64,000 nt of DNA from Marinobacter sp. LQ44 (GCF_001447155.2 NZ_CP014754.1:1674001-1738000), one strand, 5' to 3'; shown: positions 46,862 to 57,661, counted from the first letter of the stretch. Translations and numbers: made by a program. Notes: generated by a model from the letters alone, not told the origin.

Positions 46862-46889
46862 TTGTAGCCAACCCCTCAAAGGTTAGAAT
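46862..46889 (+). promoter_or_regulatory. Candidate sigma70 promoter of the ubiE operon
   Basis: TTGTAG at 46862-46867 and TAGAAT at 46884-46889, separated by 16 bases and 32 bases before the ubiE ATG. Neither hexamer is perfect. Confidence 0.4.
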
Positions 46890-46921
46890 ACCAACCTGAG
46901 ATTCTGACAGGACCAACACCC

Positions 46922-47704
46922 ATGAGCGAGCAGCAAACACCGGGCACCCCCGGCAACGGCCAGGACGACGTAACCCACTTCGGGTTCCGCAATGTACCCA
47001 AGAGCCAGAAAGCCAGCCAGGTGGCCGAGGTTTTCCACAGCGTGGCCGGCAAATACGACCTCATGAACGATTTGATGTCCATGGGCATCCACCGGCTTTG
47101 GAAGCGTTTCACCATTGAGCTCAGCGGTGTTCGCCAGGGCCATCAGGTACTGGATATTGCCGGTGGCACCGGCGATCTGACCATGAAATTTTCTGACCTG
47201 GTCGGCCCCACCGGCAAGGTGGTGCTGGCCGACATCAATGCCTCCATGCTGCAGGTGGGCCGCAGCCGGCTGACAGACCGGGGCTGCGCAGGCAACATCG
47301 AGTATGTGCAGGCCGATGCCGAGCACCTGCCGTTCCCGGACAACAGCTTCCAGGCCGTGTCCATTGCCTTCGGCCTTCGTAACGTCACCGACAAGGATCA
47401 AGCCCTGCGTGACATGGCCCGGGTACTGAAGCCCGGCGGCAAGCTGATGGTGCTGGAATTCTCCAAGCCCACCAATCCGCTGCTGAGCAAAGCCTACGAC
47501 ACCTATTCCTTTACCGCCCTGCCCCTGATGGGCCAGCTGATTGCCGGCGACAGTGAAAGCTACAAGTACCTGGCCGAGTCCATCCGCATGCACCCGGACC
47601 AGGACACCCTGAAAGGTATGATGGAACAGGCCGGTCTGGTGAACTGCAAGTACTACAACATGACCGGTGGCATTGTCGCCCTGCACGTGGGAATCAAACC
47701 CTGA
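46922..47704 (+). CDS. ubiE: UbiE C-methyltransferase
   Basis: A 260-residue SAM-dependent methyltransferase for ubiquinone and menaquinone synthesis. Motifs: [19 protein letters not shown], the SAM motif [17 protein letters not shown] and [28 protein letters not shown]. First gene of ubiE-ubiJ-ubiB, the usual gammaproteobacterial order. Its stop overlaps the ubiJ start. Confidence 0.97.
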   Translation: MSEQQTPGTPGNGQDDVTHFGFRNVPKSQKASQVAEVFHSVAGKYDLMNDLMSMGIHRLWKRFTIELSGVRQGHQVLDIAGGTGDLTMKFSDLVGPTGKVVLADINASMLQVGRSRLTDRGCAGNIEYVQADAEHLPFPDNSFQAVSIAFGLRNVTDKDQALRDMARVLKPGGKLMVLEFSKPTNPLLSKAYDTYSFTALPLMGQLIAGDSESYKYLAESIRMHPDQDTLKGMMEQAGLVNCKYYNMTGGIVALHVGIKP

Positions 47705-48345
47705 TGTTCCCCGGCCCGACCCTTTTGTCCGCTGCCAGCGCCATTGTAGAGATCGCGCTGAACCGGGCATTGGAGCTGGACACAGCGGGCCGGCAGTCCC
47801 TGCTGGACGCCCTGACCGGGCCGGCACAATTCAACATCAGCGCACCGGTCCCGTTGACCTGGACCCTGGAGCGTGTGGGCGAACGGGTTCAGGTGCGCAG
47901 TCAGCCCGCCGATGCCCCCGAGTTGGTCATTACCGGCCGCCCCATGGCCTTTGTTGCCCTCGCCCTGGGCGATGATCAGGTGTTTGCGGACAATCGGCTG
48001 GGCGTGCAGGGCAATACCGCCCTGGCCCACCAACTGCAACGTGCCCTGAACCAGCTGGAACCGGACTGGGAAGCAGCCATGGCCCGACACCTTGGCGACC
48101 TTCCGGCACATTTTCTGGGCAAGCGCATCCGCAGTGCTGTGCAGTGGAGCCGGCATGCTGCGAATGCCATGAACGCCAATCTGGAAGAGTACCTGCACGA
48201 AGAGAGCCGGGCCCTGCCCGGCCGCAGAGAGCTGGAGGCCACCTTCCAGGACATTGACCAGCTCAACCTGCGTACTGAACGCCTGGAAGCCCGGCTGACG
48301 CAGCTGGAAAGTTCCGGTAGCGACAACGATACGGAGACCCTGTGA
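47704..48345 (+). CDS. ubiJ: UbiJ, ubiquinone-synthesis accessory protein
   Basis: A 213-residue protein with an SCP2-like N-terminal domain (about 20-110) and a coiled-coil C-terminus (about 180-205, [14 protein letters not shown]). UbiJ binds lipid and organises the ubiquinone metabolon with UbiK. It sits between ubiE and ubiB, overlapping both. Confidence 0.92.
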   Translation: MFPGPTLLSAASAIVEIALNRALELDTAGRQSLLDALTGPAQFNISAPVPLTWTLERVGERVQVRSQPADAPELVITGRPMAFVALALGDDQVFADNRLGVQGNTALAHQLQRALNQLEPDWEAAMARHLGDLPAHFLGKRIRSAVQWSRHAANAMNANLEEYLHEESRALPGRRELEATFQDIDQLNLRTERLEARLTQLESSGSDNDTETL

Positions 48346-49985
48346 CCCGCCTGCAACGCCTGTTCCGAATTGCCTGGGTATTCTGCCGCTACCGGCTGGA
48401 CACGTTTCTGCCCCTGGCGGAACTGCCCACGCCGCTGAAGATCTTCTTCCTGCTGGCGCCCTGGCACCTGTTCCCCCAGCCCAAACTGAGCCGCGGCGAC
48501 CGCCTGCGACTGGCGCTGGAGGAACTGGGGCCGGTGTTTGTCAAATTCGGCCAGATTCTCTCCACCCGGCGGGACCTGCTGCCCGACGACATGGCTGAAT
48601 CCCTGAAACAACTGCAGGATCGGGTGCCGCCGTTCCCCAGCGACCAGGCCCGGGAGATCATCGAGAAATCCCTGGGCGCGCCGGTGTCGGAGCTGTTCGC
48701 CGAGTTCAGCCCGGACCCGATGGCCTCGGCCTCCGTGGCCCAGGTACACGCCGCCACCCTGCCCAATGGCCAGAGAGTGGTGGTCAAGGTGCTGCGCCCG
48801 GGTATCGACAAGGTGATCCGCCAGGACCTTGGCCTGATGTACCTGATGGCCGGCCTGCTGGAAAAATACTGGTCTGAAGGCAAACGCCTGCACCCGGTAG
48901 ACGTAGTGGCCGATTACGACGCCACCATCCACGATGAGCTGGACCTGCAGCGCGAAGCCGCCAATGCCAGCCAGTTGCGCCGCAACTTCGACAACTCACC
49001 GCTGATCTACATTCCGTTCATCGACTGGGACTATACCCGCAAATCCGTGCTGGTGATGGAGCGCATTCACGGCATACCCATTGCCGACGTAGACAGCCTG
49101 AAAGCGGCCGGCGTCAATATGAAAGTGCTGGCCGAAAAAGGCGTGGAGATCTTCTTCACCCAGGTGTTCCGGGACAGCTTCTTTCACGCCGACATGCACC
49201 CGGGCAACATCTTTGTCGACGTCTCCAACCCGGCTGACCCGAAGTACATCGCCATCGATTTCGGCATTGTGGGCACCCTGGCGCCAGACGACCAGAGCTA
49301 CCTGGCCCGTAACCTGCTGGCCTTCTTCCGCCGGGATTACCGCCAGGTGGCCCAGCTGCACATACAGTCCGGCTGGGTGCCGCCGGACACCCGGGTGAAT
49401 GAATTCGAGGCGGCCATCCGTACCGTGTGCGAGCCAATCTTCGAACGACCACTGAAAGACATCTCCTTCGGCCACTTCCTTCTGCGGTTGTTCCAGACCG
49501 CCCGCCGTTTCAATATGGAAGTGCAGCCGCAGCTGGTACTGCTGCAGAAAACCCTGCTGAACGTCGAGGGCCTGGGCCGCCAGCTGTACCCGGACCTGGA
49601 CCTGTGGAGCACCGCCCAGCCGTTCCTGGAGAAGTGGATGCGCCAGCGCATCGGCCCCGCCGGGCTGATCAAATCGCTGCAAACGCACCTGCCGGCGTGG
49701 CTTGAACAGTCGCCAGAGATGCCGCAACTGGTTCATGATGCGCTATTACAGCTTCGAAGCAGCGGCCCCACGGAAGAACAGAATCGGGCTACGCTTGAGT
49801 TAATGAAAGAGCAGCAACAGCGCAGCGACCGCCGGTGGCGCCGGGGTTTCATTGCCGCCGCACTCGCCGCCGCAGCCCTGGCGGGCACTCAGGAGCAGGC
49901 CACGCAGCTGGTGGCCAATGCGCCACTTTGGAGCTGGGCCTTGCTCGCCCTTGCCGGCGCGGTCATGCTCCGGGGCAGCCGTTAA
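48342..49985 (+). CDS. ubiB: UbiB, ABC1/ADCK-type atypical kinase
   Basis: A 547-residue atypical kinase/ATPase for ubiquinone synthesis. KxGQ motif ([15 protein letters not shown]), Ala-rich loop ([11 protein letters not shown]), catalytic HADMHPGN and DFG (IDFGIVG), and two C-terminal TM segments (about 505-545). The GTG start at 48342 overlaps the ubiJ stop. Confidence 0.96.
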   Translation: MTRLQRLFRIAWVFCRYRLDTFLPLAELPTPLKIFFLLAPWHLFPQPKLSRGDRLRLALEELGPVFVKFGQILSTRRDLLPDDMAESLKQLQDRVPPFPSDQAREIIEKSLGAPVSELFAEFSPDPMASASVAQVHAATLPNGQRVVVKVLRPGIDKVIRQDLGLMYLMAGLLEKYWSEGKRLHPVDVVADYDATIHDELDLQREAANASQLRRNFDNSPLIYIPFIDWDYTRKSVLVMERIHGIPIADVDSLKAAGVNMKVLAEKGVEIFFTQVFRDSFFHADMHPGNIFVDVSNPADPKYIAIDFGIVGTLAPDDQSYLARNLLAFFRRDYRQVAQLHIQSGWVPPDTRVNEFEAAIRTVCEPIFERPLKDISFGHFLLRLFQTARRFNMEVQPQLVLLQKTLLNVEGLGRQLYPDLDLWSTAQPFLEKWMRQRIGPAGLIKSLQTHLPAWLEQSPEMPQLVHDALLQLRSSGPTEEQNRATLELMKEQQQRSDRRWRRGFIAAALAAAALAGTQEQATQLVANAPLWSWALLALAGAVMLRGSR

Positions 49986-50013
49986 ACGAATGGATTTATC
50001 AGGATTCACAAAA

Positions 50014-50430
50014 ATGCAAGATTCCCCCGCTAACGTCGTACAGCCTGACTGGCTCAACGAGATTCGCTGGACAGAAGACGGCCTGGTACCGGCCATCGCC
50101 CAGGATGCCGACAACGGCGACATCCTGATGATGGCGTGGATGAATGCCGAGTCACTGAAGCTGACCGTTGAGGAAGGCCAGGCGGTGTACTGGTCCCGAT
50201 CCCGGGGCAAGCTCTGGCGTAAGGGCGAAAGCTCCGGACACCAGCAGGTACTCCGGGATATCCGGCTCGACTGCGATGCCGACGTCATTTTGCTGAAAGT
50301 GGAACAAAAAGGCGGTATTGCCTGCCATACTGGTCGGCGAAGCTGTTTTTACCGGACCCTGAAAGACGGCCAATGGGTCAGCGCCGAGCCGGTGCTGAAA
50401 GACCCGAACGCCATCTACGGCAGTGATTGA
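50014..50430 (+). CDS. hisI: Phosphoribosyl-AMP cyclohydrolase
   Basis: A 138-residue zinc/magnesium enzyme opening the purine ring in histidine synthesis. Motifs: [29 protein letters not shown] and the cysteines in LDCDADV and ACHTGRRSC. Start at 50014 chosen for AGGA upstream; an ATG at 49990 is possible. It is 28 bases after ubiB. Confidence 0.94.
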   Translation: MQDSPANVVQPDWLNEIRWTEDGLVPAIAQDADNGDILMMAWMNAESLKLTVEEGQAVYWSRSRGKLWRKGESSGHQQVLRDIRLDCDADVILLKVEQKGGIACHTGRRSCFYRTLKDGQWVSAEPVLKDPNAIYGSD

Positions 50431-50442
50431 GGAGCAGAGACC

Positions 50443-50772
50443 GTGAGTGATGTACTGGAACGCCTGGCCCAGGTCCTGGAAGCCCGCAAGGAAGCCGACC
50501 CGGAAACCTCCTACGTGGCCAGCCTGCACGCCAAGGGGCTGAACAAGATTCTGGAGAAGGTGGGCGAAGAGTGCACCGAAACACTGCTGGCCGCCAAAGA
50601 CGCCGAACACTCCGGGAACACCCGGGATGTGGTGTACGAAACGGCCGATCTGTGGTTCCACAGCATGGTGATGCTCTCCCGGCTTGGGCTCGGCCCAAAA
50701 GATGTGATTGATGAACTGGCCAGTCGTTTCGACCTGTCAGGCCTTGAAGAGAAAGCGTCGCGGAACTCGTAA
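50443..50772 (+). CDS. hisE: Phosphoribosyl-ATP pyrophosphatase
   Basis: A 109-residue MazG-like all-alpha enzyme that removes pyrophosphate from phosphoribosyl-ATP. Conserved [16 protein letters not shown] metal-binding segment and [15 protein letters not shown]. Follows hisI by 12 bases; separate proteins rather than the HisIE fusion of enterics. GTG start with GGAG upstream. Confidence 0.94.
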   Translation: MSDVLERLAQVLEARKEADPETSYVASLHAKGLNKILEKVGEECTETLLAAKDAEHSGNTRDVVYETADLWFHSMVMLSRLGLGPKDVIDELASRFDLSGLEEKASRNS

Positions 50773-50858
50773 AGAGGTACCCCTAACGGGGATTTCCGGG
50801 AACGGTCGCCGTTGGCGTACAATGTCATGGAACAGCAACAATTGAACGAGGAACCCTC

Positions 50859-51089
50859 ATGGGTATCAGCATCTGGCAACTTTTAATCGTACTCGGCATC
50901 GTCATCCTGTTGTTCGGAACCAAGAAACTGCGCAACATCGGCAGTGATCTGGGCGGCGCGATTCGTGGCTTCAAGAAATCCATGAGCGACGAAGAGGAAA
51001 AATCCGCCGATCAGAGCACGCTGGAAGGCCAGCAGGCTGAGAAAACTGAGGCCCCGGCCGAAGAGAAGCCCCGGGAAAAGCAAAGCTGA
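50859..51089 (+). CDS. tatA: Sec-independent protein translocase TatA
   Basis: A 76-residue pore component of Tat export. One N-terminal TM helix (about 5-20, [19 protein letters not shown]), the FGTKKL hinge and an amphipathic helix followed by an acidic tail. The SorA-like enzyme earlier in the window is an obvious Tat client. First of tatABC, RBS GAGGA. Confidence 0.95.
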   Translation: MGISIWQLLIVLGIVILLFGTKKLRNIGSDLGGAIRGFKKSMSDEEEKSADQSTLEGQQAEKTEAPAEEKPREKQS

Positions 51090-51100
51090 GTACCGCCTGA

Positions 51101-51565
51101 ATGTTCGACATTGGCTTCATTGAGCTGCTGATCTGCGGCATCATCGCGCTGCTTGTACTTGGGCCTGAGCGCCTGCCTACCGCTGCCCGGGCTGCGGGCC
51201 GGTGGATTGGCGGCGCGCGGCGCATGGTGGGCCAGTTCACCTCGGAACTGGATCGCCAGCTCAAGGCAGAAGAGCTGCGGGAAGAGCTCCGCAAGGCCGG
51301 TGACGTCGGCCTGGACGACATGGAGAAAACCGTCCGCGGCGCCCTCGATGAAGCCAAGAAATACGAACACATGATCCTGCCAGACAGCGAGACCCGAAAA
51401 CCGCGGCCCGCACCGGCAACCCGCAGGCTTGCCGGCGAGGAAGGCACGAATCAGTCCACCGCCGAGTCTCCGCAACCCGCTCCGCAAGGCGACAACGCCG
51501 ATCAGGAAGCCAGCGGTGAGGCCAGCAGCACGACACCAGAGCGGCCATCGGATAATCGTTCATGA
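51101..51565 (+). CDS. tatB: Sec-independent protein translocase TatB
   Basis: A 154-residue receptor component of Tat. N-terminal FDIGFIELLICGIIALLVLG helix, GPERLP hinge, amphipathic helix and a long polar tail rich in Pro, Ala and acidic residues. Overlaps tatC by four bases. Confidence 0.94.
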   Translation: MFDIGFIELLICGIIALLVLGPERLPTAARAAGRWIGGARRMVGQFTSELDRQLKAEELREELRKAGDVGLDDMEKTVRGALDEAKKYEHMILPDSETRKPRPAPATRRLAGEEGTNQSTAESPQPAPQGDNADQEASGEASSTTPERPSDNRS

Positions 51566-52344
51566 GCGACCCAGGCAGTAACCCGATACCTCCTGAACAA
51601 CAGGAGATGCCCCTGATCGAGCACCTGCTCGAATTGCGCAACCGGCTCCTGAAAATGGTGCTGGCCGTGATTGTGTGTTTTGCCTTTATCTACCCGTTCG
51701 CCAACGACCTTTACCTCTGGCTGTCGTTACCACTGCGCGAGCTGCTACCGGTGGGCCAGACCATGATCGCCACCGACATCACCTCGCCTTTCTTTGCGCC
51801 CCTGAAACTGGCCCTGGTGCTGGCGGTATTTGCCGCCATCCCGGTGATCCTGTATCAGCTATGGAGCTTCGTAGCGCCGGGCCTGTATGCCCATGAAAAA
51901 CGCCTGGCGTTTCCCCTGCTGTTTACCTCAGTCATCTTGTTCTATGCCGGCGCGGCCTTTGCCTATTACGTGGTATTCCCTCTGGTCTTCGGATTCTTTA
52001 CCGCCATTGGGCCCGAGGGCATTATCGAGCTGCCTGACATCAGCAGTTACCTGAACTTCGTTCTGAAAATGTTCTTTGCCTTCGGCGTGGCCTTCGAGAT
52101 TCCCATTGCCACCGTACTCCTGATCCTCACAGGTGCCACTACACCCCAGGATCTGGCCGCAAAACGCCCCTACGTGGTGGTGGCCTGCTTTATCATCGGC
52201 ATGCTGCTGACCCCGCCCGACATTATTTCCCAGACCCTGCTGGCGGTGCCCATGTGGATTCTGTTCGAATTCGGCATCCTGTTCGGGCGCCTGGCATACC
52301 GACGTGTCGATGACGCCTCTGAGGGCGAGTCCGACTCCGCATGA
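51562..52344 (+). CDS. tatC: Sec-independent protein translocase TatC
   Basis: A 260-residue six-helix membrane protein that recognises twin-Arg signals. Segments LIEHLLELRNRL and FFAPLKLALVLAVFAAIPVI are family hallmarks, as is the GVAFEIPIA segment. Its stop overlaps the rsmE start, so tatABC-rsmE is one unit. Confidence 0.96.
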   Translation: MSDPGSNPIPPEQQEMPLIEHLLELRNRLLKMVLAVIVCFAFIYPFANDLYLWLSLPLRELLPVGQTMIATDITSPFFAPLKLALVLAVFAAIPVILYQLWSFVAPGLYAHEKRLAFPLLFTSVILFYAGAAFAYYVVFPLVFGFFTAIGPEGIIELPDISSYLNFVLKMFFAFGVAFEIPIATVLLILTGATTPQDLAAKRPYVVVACFIIGMLLTPPDIISQTLLAVPMWILFEFGILFGRLAYRRVDDASEGESDSA

Positions 52345-53060
52345 ATCTGGCGCTGCTGTTCGACGAAGACTTCACCGGCACAGACCGGGTGCTGCTCCGC
52401 GGTCGCCGCCTTGAACACCTGAGGACCGTACTCAAAGCCAGTACCGGCCACCAGATTCCGGTCGGCCGGGCCAACGGCGCCATGGGCACCGGTGAGATTC
52501 TGACCCTGACAGACTCCGAAGCGGAGCTGAAAGTAACGCTCAGCCAACGCCCACCACAGCCCCTGCCACTGACCCTGATCCTGGCCATGCCACGGCCAAA
52601 GATGTTCCGCCGCGTGCTGCAGACCTGCTCGTCACTGGGGGTGAAAGATATCTGGCTGATTAACAGCTACAAGGTGGAAAAAAGCTTCTGGCAAACTCCG
52701 TGGCTGTCAGACGACAACCTGAAGGAAAACCTGACACTGGGCCTTGAGCAGGCTAAAGATACGGTGATGCCACAGGTGCATATCCGCAAGCTGTTCAAAC
52801 CCTTTGTGGAAGACGAACTACCGGCCCTGCTGGCAAATAAAATCGCACTGGTGGCGCATCCCGGCACCACCGCACCCTGCCCCGTTCACCTGAACGAGCC
52901 GGCAGCCTTGTGCATCGGCCCTGAGGGTGGTTTTACCGATTATGAAGTGGGCAAACTGGAAGAGGCCGGGTGCCAGGGTGTGCATCTGGGGCCCCGCATT
53001 CTGCGGGTGGAAACGGCCGTGCCAGTGCTGATCAGCCGGCTGTTTGACGCCTGCAGCTGA
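52341..53060 (+). CDS. rsmE: 16S rRNA m3U1498 methyltransferase RsmE
   Basis: A 239-residue SPOUT-class methyltransferase modifying U1498 of 16S rRNA. PUA-like N-terminal domain with LRGRRLEHLRTVLKA, knot motif ALCIGPEGGFTDYEV and LGPRILRVETAVPV. Convergent with the next gene. Confidence 0.94.
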   Translation: MNLALLFDEDFTGTDRVLLRGRRLEHLRTVLKASTGHQIPVGRANGAMGTGEILTLTDSEAELKVTLSQRPPQPLPLTLILAMPRPKMFRRVLQTCSSLGVKDIWLINSYKVEKSFWQTPWLSDDNLKENLTLGLEQAKDTVMPQVHIRKLFKPFVEDELPALLANKIALVAHPGTTAPCPVHLNEPAALCIGPEGGFTDYEVGKLEEAGCQGVHLGPRILRVETAVPVLISRLFDACS

Positions 53061-53080
53061 GCTGGCCGCAAAGCCGTCAC

Positions 53081-54304
53081 TTATTCAGTGATACCCATGG
53101 CTTCTGCCGCCACCCGATTCTTCAGCACGGGCAACTGGTTAAGCCAGCGCATACCGGTATTCCGTAACCAGCGAACCGGCAGCTCGTCCCGGGCAAACAG
53201 CTGCTTGAAACCTTCCATCGCCGCCATCATGGTGAGATTTTCCCCTTTCCGGCGCCGCTGATAGCGGGCCAGCACCAGGGCATCGTCCGGGGCCAGGTTG
53301 CGGGCTTTTGCCCGAGCCAACTCTTCCAGCAGGGCCCGCACATCGCCATAGCCCAGGTTGGCACCCTGGCCTGCCAGCGGGTGAATGGTGTGGGCGGCAT
53401 CCCCTACCAGTGCCAGGCCGTCGGTAACATAGTCCTTGGCGTGGCGCTGGCGCAGCGGGAAGGCAAAACGCCCGGAAACCTCCAGTACCTCACCCAGTTG
53501 CTGCTCAATGGCAACGCCCAACGCCTGCCGAAACGCCTCGGTGTCCAGCGCCATCAGGCGTTTGGCTTCCAGCGTATCCTGAGACCAGACAATCGAGCAG
53601 AAATGGTCATCGCCGGCTTCGTTCAGTAGCGGCAAAAAGGCCAACGGCCCGGTTGGCGAAAAGCGCTGCCAAGCAGTATAGCGGTGCGACTGGCTGGTGC
53701 GGACCGTGCACACAATAGCCTGCTGGTCGTAATCCCATTCCCGCGTCGCCAGGCCGCTCCATTGCCGCAAGCGAGACAAGGCGCCGTCGGCTCCGACCAC
53801 AAGGCGGGCATTCAGGCGCCGACCATCTTCCAGCTCGACACCGTCACGGCCATGCCAGGCCTTCACCCGGACGCCGTCAAACAGGGTAACGCCACTGTCG
53901 GCCAGCTCTTCAAACAGCGCGCGCACAATGTTCCGGTTCTCAACAATGGTGCCCAGTGAACTGGCGTGCAGCTCCGCTGCATCAAAATGGATACGCCCGG
54001 TGCCGTCACCATCCCACACCGTCATCTGGCGGTAGCCACAGTGGCGACTGTCCTGGACCCGCTGCCAGGCGCCCAGTTCAGCCAGCAGGCGCTGGCTGGC
54101 CAGGGAGATAGCGCTGACTCTGGGCTCAAAGTCGTTCACATCCGTTGCCGGGGCCGCCGGTGCGACCAGCTCTGCTACCGTGGCACCTTCAATCAACCCG
54201 ACCTGCCAACCCTGGCGGGACAGCCCCAGGGCCAGTGCTGAGCCAATCATGCCTCCACCCACAATTAGGATATCCATCTGCGAATTGCCGGAATCACTGG
54301 TCAT
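53081..54304 (-). CDS. UbiI/VisC-type FAD-dependent ubiquinone hydroxylase
   Basis: A 407-residue flavoprotein monooxygenase. Rossmann GGGMIGSALALGLSRQGW near the N-terminus and LVGDAAHTIHPLAGQGANLGYGD as the FAD/ring motif. The start at 54304 overlaps the ubiH end and follows GGAGCC; an internal ATG at 54277 is also possible. By place after ubiH it is a ring hydroxylase (UbiI, UbiF or UbiM-type); the precise position hydroxylated is uncertain. Confidence 0.86.
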   Translation of the reverse strand: MTSDSGNSQMDILIVGGGMIGSALALGLSRQGWQVGLIEGATVAELVAPAAPATDVNDFEPRVSAISLASQRLLAELGAWQRVQDSRHCGYRQMTVWDGDGTGRIHFDAAELHASSLGTIVENRNIVRALFEELADSGVTLFDGVRVKAWHGRDGVELEDGRRLNARLVVGADGALSRLRQWSGLATREWDYDQQAIVCTVRTSQSHRYTAWQRFSPTGPLAFLPLLNEAGDDHFCSIVWSQDTLEAKRLMALDTEAFRQALGVAIEQQLGEVLEVSGRFAFPLRQRHAKDYVTDGLALVGDAAHTIHPLAGQGANLGYGDVRALLEELARAKARNLAPDDALVLARYQRRRKGENLTMMAAMEGFKQLFARDELPVRWLRNTGMRWLNQLPVLKNRVAAEAMGITE

Positions 54305-55580
54305 TGCGGGCAGGCTCCTTCGAACAATCGGCACGGGAAACAACGGGTTTACGGCCACCGGTGCCCATGGCTTTGCGGGCAAACCAGCGCTTGGCGCCGG
54401 GCACCAGATCCAGGCCTACCAGGCCCGCGTCCCGGGCTGCCGCCAGAGGTGGCAATGATTGCCCGAACACACGAATCAGGGAATCCGAAAACTGCACGGT
54501 TTGCTGCCAGTCCTGCCGGTGCAGGCGCTGGTACTCTCCCAGAATCGACAGATCGCCCAAAGGCGTGCCTTCGTCCACCGCCCGCAGGAACTGCTCCACC
54601 AGGGTCATCAGCCCACGCAGGGCCAGGTTAAACCCCTGCCCGGCGACCGGGTGCAGCGCGTGGGCCGCGTTACCCACCAGGGCAACGCCCGGGCGCACGG
54701 CCTCATCCACCGTGGTCAGTTTCAGCGGGTAGTGATGGCACTCGCCTATCCGGGTAAAGCGCCCCAGGCGCCAGCCAAAGCGTTCCTGCAAGGCCTGGCA
54801 TCGCTGGTCATCGGACAGTGCCAGCACCTGCTCCAGCGCACTGTCGGTGAGGGTCCACACCAGGGCGGACTGGTTTTCCGCCGTCACCGGCGAGCCATGG
54901 GGCAGCAAGGCCATAGGGCCCGCCTCGGTGAAGCGTTCAAAAGCGGTAAACCCGTGTGCGTCACTGGTAGAGACGTTGGCAATCAGGGCGTTCTGACCGT
55001 AGTCTTCGGTGCGGGTCACAAACCCCAGCTGTTCCCGCAGGCCAGAGCGGCCGCCATCAGCCACCACCAGGCACTGCCCGGTCAGACTGTATTGCTCGTC
55101 ACCCTTGCGAATCTCGACACGAACACCACCAGGCATCGGCGTCATACCGGTGACTTCCGCCGGCGCCTGCCAGCTCACGGGGGTGTCCAGCAGCGCCCGC
55201 ATCAGGCTCAGGCCCATCCAGCGGTTATCGGCAACATAGCCCAGGGCGGCCTGACCATGATCCTGCGCATGCAAACGGGTTGCGCCAAATCGCCCCCGGT
55301 CCGACACGTGGATGTGGTGGATTGGCGTGGCATGTTCCGCCAGTACCTGCCACAGCCCAAGGTTTTCGAAGATCAGCCGCGAGCCCCAGGCCAACGCCGT
55401 GGAGCGTGCGTCGTAACTGGGCTGGTAGTCTTCGGGCAAGGCATCCGGCGACAGTGGAAAGGTTTCAACTACCGTTACCCGTAACTCCGGCACCACGCGC
55501 GCCAGCGCCAGCGCCAGAGTGGCCCCGGCCAGGCCGCCACCGGCAATGATCAGATCGGTATCGGTGCGGGTGTCTGTCAC
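54294..55580 (-). CDS. ubiH: UbiH, 2-octaprenyl-6-methoxyphenol hydroxylase
   Basis: A 428-residue FAD monooxygenase of ubiquinone synthesis. GGGLAGATLALALAR nucleotide motif and GNAAHALHPVAGQGFNLALRG. It lies between pepP and the ubiI-like gene in the usual pepP-ubiH-ubiI operon. Confidence 0.9.
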   Translation of the reverse strand: MTDTRTDTDLIIAGGGLAGATLALALARVVPELRVTVVETFPLSPDALPEDYQPSYDARSTALAWGSRLIFENLGLWQVLAEHATPIHHIHVSDRGRFGATRLHAQDHGQAALGYVADNRWMGLSLMRALLDTPVSWQAPAEVTGMTPMPGGVRVEIRKGDEQYSLTGQCLVVADGGRSGLREQLGFVTRTEDYGQNALIANVSTSDAHGFTAFERFTEAGPMALLPHGSPVTAENQSALVWTLTDSALEQVLALSDDQRCQALQERFGWRLGRFTRIGECHHYPLKLTTVDEAVRPGVALVGNAAHALHPVAGQGFNLALRGLMTLVEQFLRAVDEGTPLGDLSILGEYQRLHRQDWQQTVQFSDSLIRVFGQSLPPLAAARDAGLVGLDLVPGAKRWFARKAMGTGGRKPVVSRADCSKEPARNDQ

Positions 55581-55584
55581 TGTG

Positions 55585-56904
55585 TCAGTCCGCCATCAGC
55601 GCTTCAATCTCGGCAATGGTCTTCGGAACATCGCCAGTGAGAACCCGGCAACCTTCCTTGGTGACCACCACATCGTCTTCAATGCGAATGCCAATGCCTC
55701 GCCATTTGGCGTCTACATTGGCATTGTCCGGCGCGATGTAAAGCCCGGGCTCCACCGTCAACGCCATGCCCGGTTCCAGTTCGCGCCAGGCATCACCCAC
55801 CTTATAGTCGCCCACATCGTGCACATCCAGGCCCAACCAGTGACCGGTCCGGTGCATAAAGAAGGGCTTGTAGGCCTCGCTGGCGATGGCGTCATCGAGC
55901 GAACCAGAGAGCAGCCCCAGGTCAATCAACCCCTGGGTAAGCACTTTCAGTGCCGCCTCGTGAGGATGGTTCCAGTGATTGCCTGGCCGCACGGCGTCAA
56001 TTGCCGCGTACTGGGCCGCCAGCACCACTTCGTACAGGGCTTTCTGCTCCGAACTGAAACGGCCGCTGACCGGGAAGGTACGGGTGATATCCGAGGCGTA
56101 GCATTCCAGCTCGCAGCCGGCATCAATCAACACCAGATCGCCCTCTTTCAGGGGCGAGCTGTTTTCGATGTAATGCAGGATGCAACCGTTGGCACCGCCA
56201 CCCACGATGGAAGGATACGCCGTTGAACGGGCACCGTGTTCCATGAAGGTATGGATCAGCTCGGCTTCCAGGTTGTATTCGTAACCGCCCCGGCGTGCCC
56301 GCTTCATGGCACGGCAATGGGCTTCGGCGCTGATCTGTCCGGCCTTGGCCATCACTTTCACTTCAGCGGCGCTTTTGTACAACCGCATGTCATGCAGCAG
56401 GTGTTCCAGGGCCACGAACTCGCCGGGAGGATGGGCGCCTGCGCGCACCTTGCTGCGGATAACCTTGACCCAGTCCATCACCCGGTTATCGAAGGCGTGA
56501 TCCTTGCCCAGCGGGTAATAGACCCGGCTGCGGCCTTCAATCATTCCGGGCAGGATGTCGTCGATGTCGGAAATCGGAAAGGCATCGTCCATACCGAAGC
56601 GCTCAATGGCGCCCTCCGGCCCCACCAGGAAACCGTCCCACAGTTCTTTCTCCGGGTTCCGCTCTTTGCAAAACAGCACGGTTTCACCGTGCTCACGGCC
56701 GGGAATCAGAGCCAGCACGGCTTCGGGCTCACCGAAGCCAGTCAGATACTGGAAATCGCTGTCCTGGCGGAACGGATGCAACACATCCCGGTTTCTGACC
56801 CGTTCCGGGGCCGCCGGCAGAATCGCGATGCTGTCTGGCGCCATCCGGTCCATCAACTTGCGCCGGCGCTCAGCAAACTCTTTAACGGAAATCATTGAGG
56901 TCAT
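55585..56904 (-). CDS. pepP: Xaa-Pro aminopeptidase II PepP
   Basis: A 439-residue M24 metallopeptidase removing N-terminal residues before Pro. Metal ligands in VLIDAGCELECYASDITR, HRTGHWLGLDVHDVG, TVEPGLY and IRIEDDVVV. GGAGA precedes the ATG; a second ATG three codons on is possible. Between ygfB and ubiH as in E. coli. Confidence 0.94.
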   Translation of the reverse strand: MTSMISVKEFAERRRKLMDRMAPDSIAILPAAPERVRNRDVLHPFRQDSDFQYLTGFGEPEAVLALIPGREHGETVLFCKERNPEKELWDGFLVGPEGAIERFGMDDAFPISDIDDILPGMIEGRSRVYYPLGKDHAFDNRVMDWVKVIRSKVRAGAHPPGEFVALEHLLHDMRLYKSAAEVKVMAKAGQISAEAHCRAMKRARRGGYEYNLEAELIHTFMEHGARSTAYPSIVGGGANGCILHYIENSSPLKEGDLVLIDAGCELECYASDITRTFPVSGRFSSEQKALYEVVLAAQYAAIDAVRPGNHWNHPHEAALKVLTQGLIDLGLLSGSLDDAIASEAYKPFFMHRTGHWLGLDVHDVGDYKVGDAWRELEPGMALTVEPGLYIAPDNANVDAKWRGIGIRIEDDVVVTKEGCRVLTGDVPKTIAEIEALMAD

Positions 56905-56916
56905 GATGTCTCCAGG

Positions 56917-57513
56917 TCAATGCAGGGTCGGGGTGTTGGCCGGTTTTTCCGGTTCGTTGAACTCGGTAAACACTGCCAGCGCACCCAGCCGGATGTATTC
57001 GGTAATCTCCAGCAACTGCTGCTCGCTTTCTTCATCCGATTCTTCATCTTCCGACAACTGGCTGATGGCCACCATGTCTTCAATCAGCTCGCGAATCTCA
57101 TCCGGGGCCTGCCCCAGGGATGCTCCGGCTGCCAGTGCCATGCCTTCCAGGAAACCCCGAACCCAGGCCACCAGTGCCTCAAGGCGCTGATCAAGGGCGT
57201 AATCATCATCCGGCAGTAACGGGTGAAAACTGAGGTCTGACGACTGCAACTGCGCGAGCGCCGTCTGGTAGGCACCGTTCATAAATGGCGCCAGATCTCC
57301 TGACTCTTCCATGGCCTGGGTGCCAAGCCCCATCTGTTCACAAACCATGGCCAGCCATTCGTCTTCCTGAATACGGGAACCCGCCGCCAATCGACCACAC
57401 AACGCACCATGCAGCTCAGAGGGGTGGCTGAACGCCTTGTGTGAGGTGTAAACATTGGCCCAGCGTTCAAATTCAGCGGCGCGGGCAGCACCTGTGCTAT
57501 CGGTGTCAGACAT
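56917..57513 (-). CDS. YgfB/UPF0149 family protein
   Basis: A 198-residue helical protein of the YgfB (YecA-like) family, with SELHGALCGRLAAG and VRGFLEGMALAAG as typical segments. Lies directly before pepP as in other gammaproteobacteria. In P. aeruginosa a YgfB homologue affects peptidoglycan-recycling gene expression. Start at 57513 after GGGG; the ORF is open further upstream without family match. Confidence 0.88.
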   Translation of the reverse strand: MSDTDSTGAARAAEFERWANVYTSHKAFSHPSELHGALCGRLAAGSRIQEDEWLAMVCEQMGLGTQAMEESGDLAPFMNGAYQTALAQLQSSDLSFHPLLPDDDYALDQRLEALVAWVRGFLEGMALAAGASLGQAPDEIRELIEDMVAISQLSEDEESDEESEQQLLEITEYIRLGALAVFTEFNEPEKPANTPTLH

Positions 57514-57661
57514 GAAACCCCGTGTTCCTGTGTCAGGGGAGCCTGGCCGTTCTACCAGCCGGGTTCCGTATACATTTGAGCAAGCCTCTATCCTAGCATT
57601 CCGGCAGACAAGTGGCACTTCCGGGTACCGGCAGGCTTGCTTTTGCACTGGCAAAAATCAA

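Noticed and set aside
54459..55484. 341-codon open frame opposite ubiH
   Set aside because: Shadow of a complete UbiH gene; no domain and an implausible composition.
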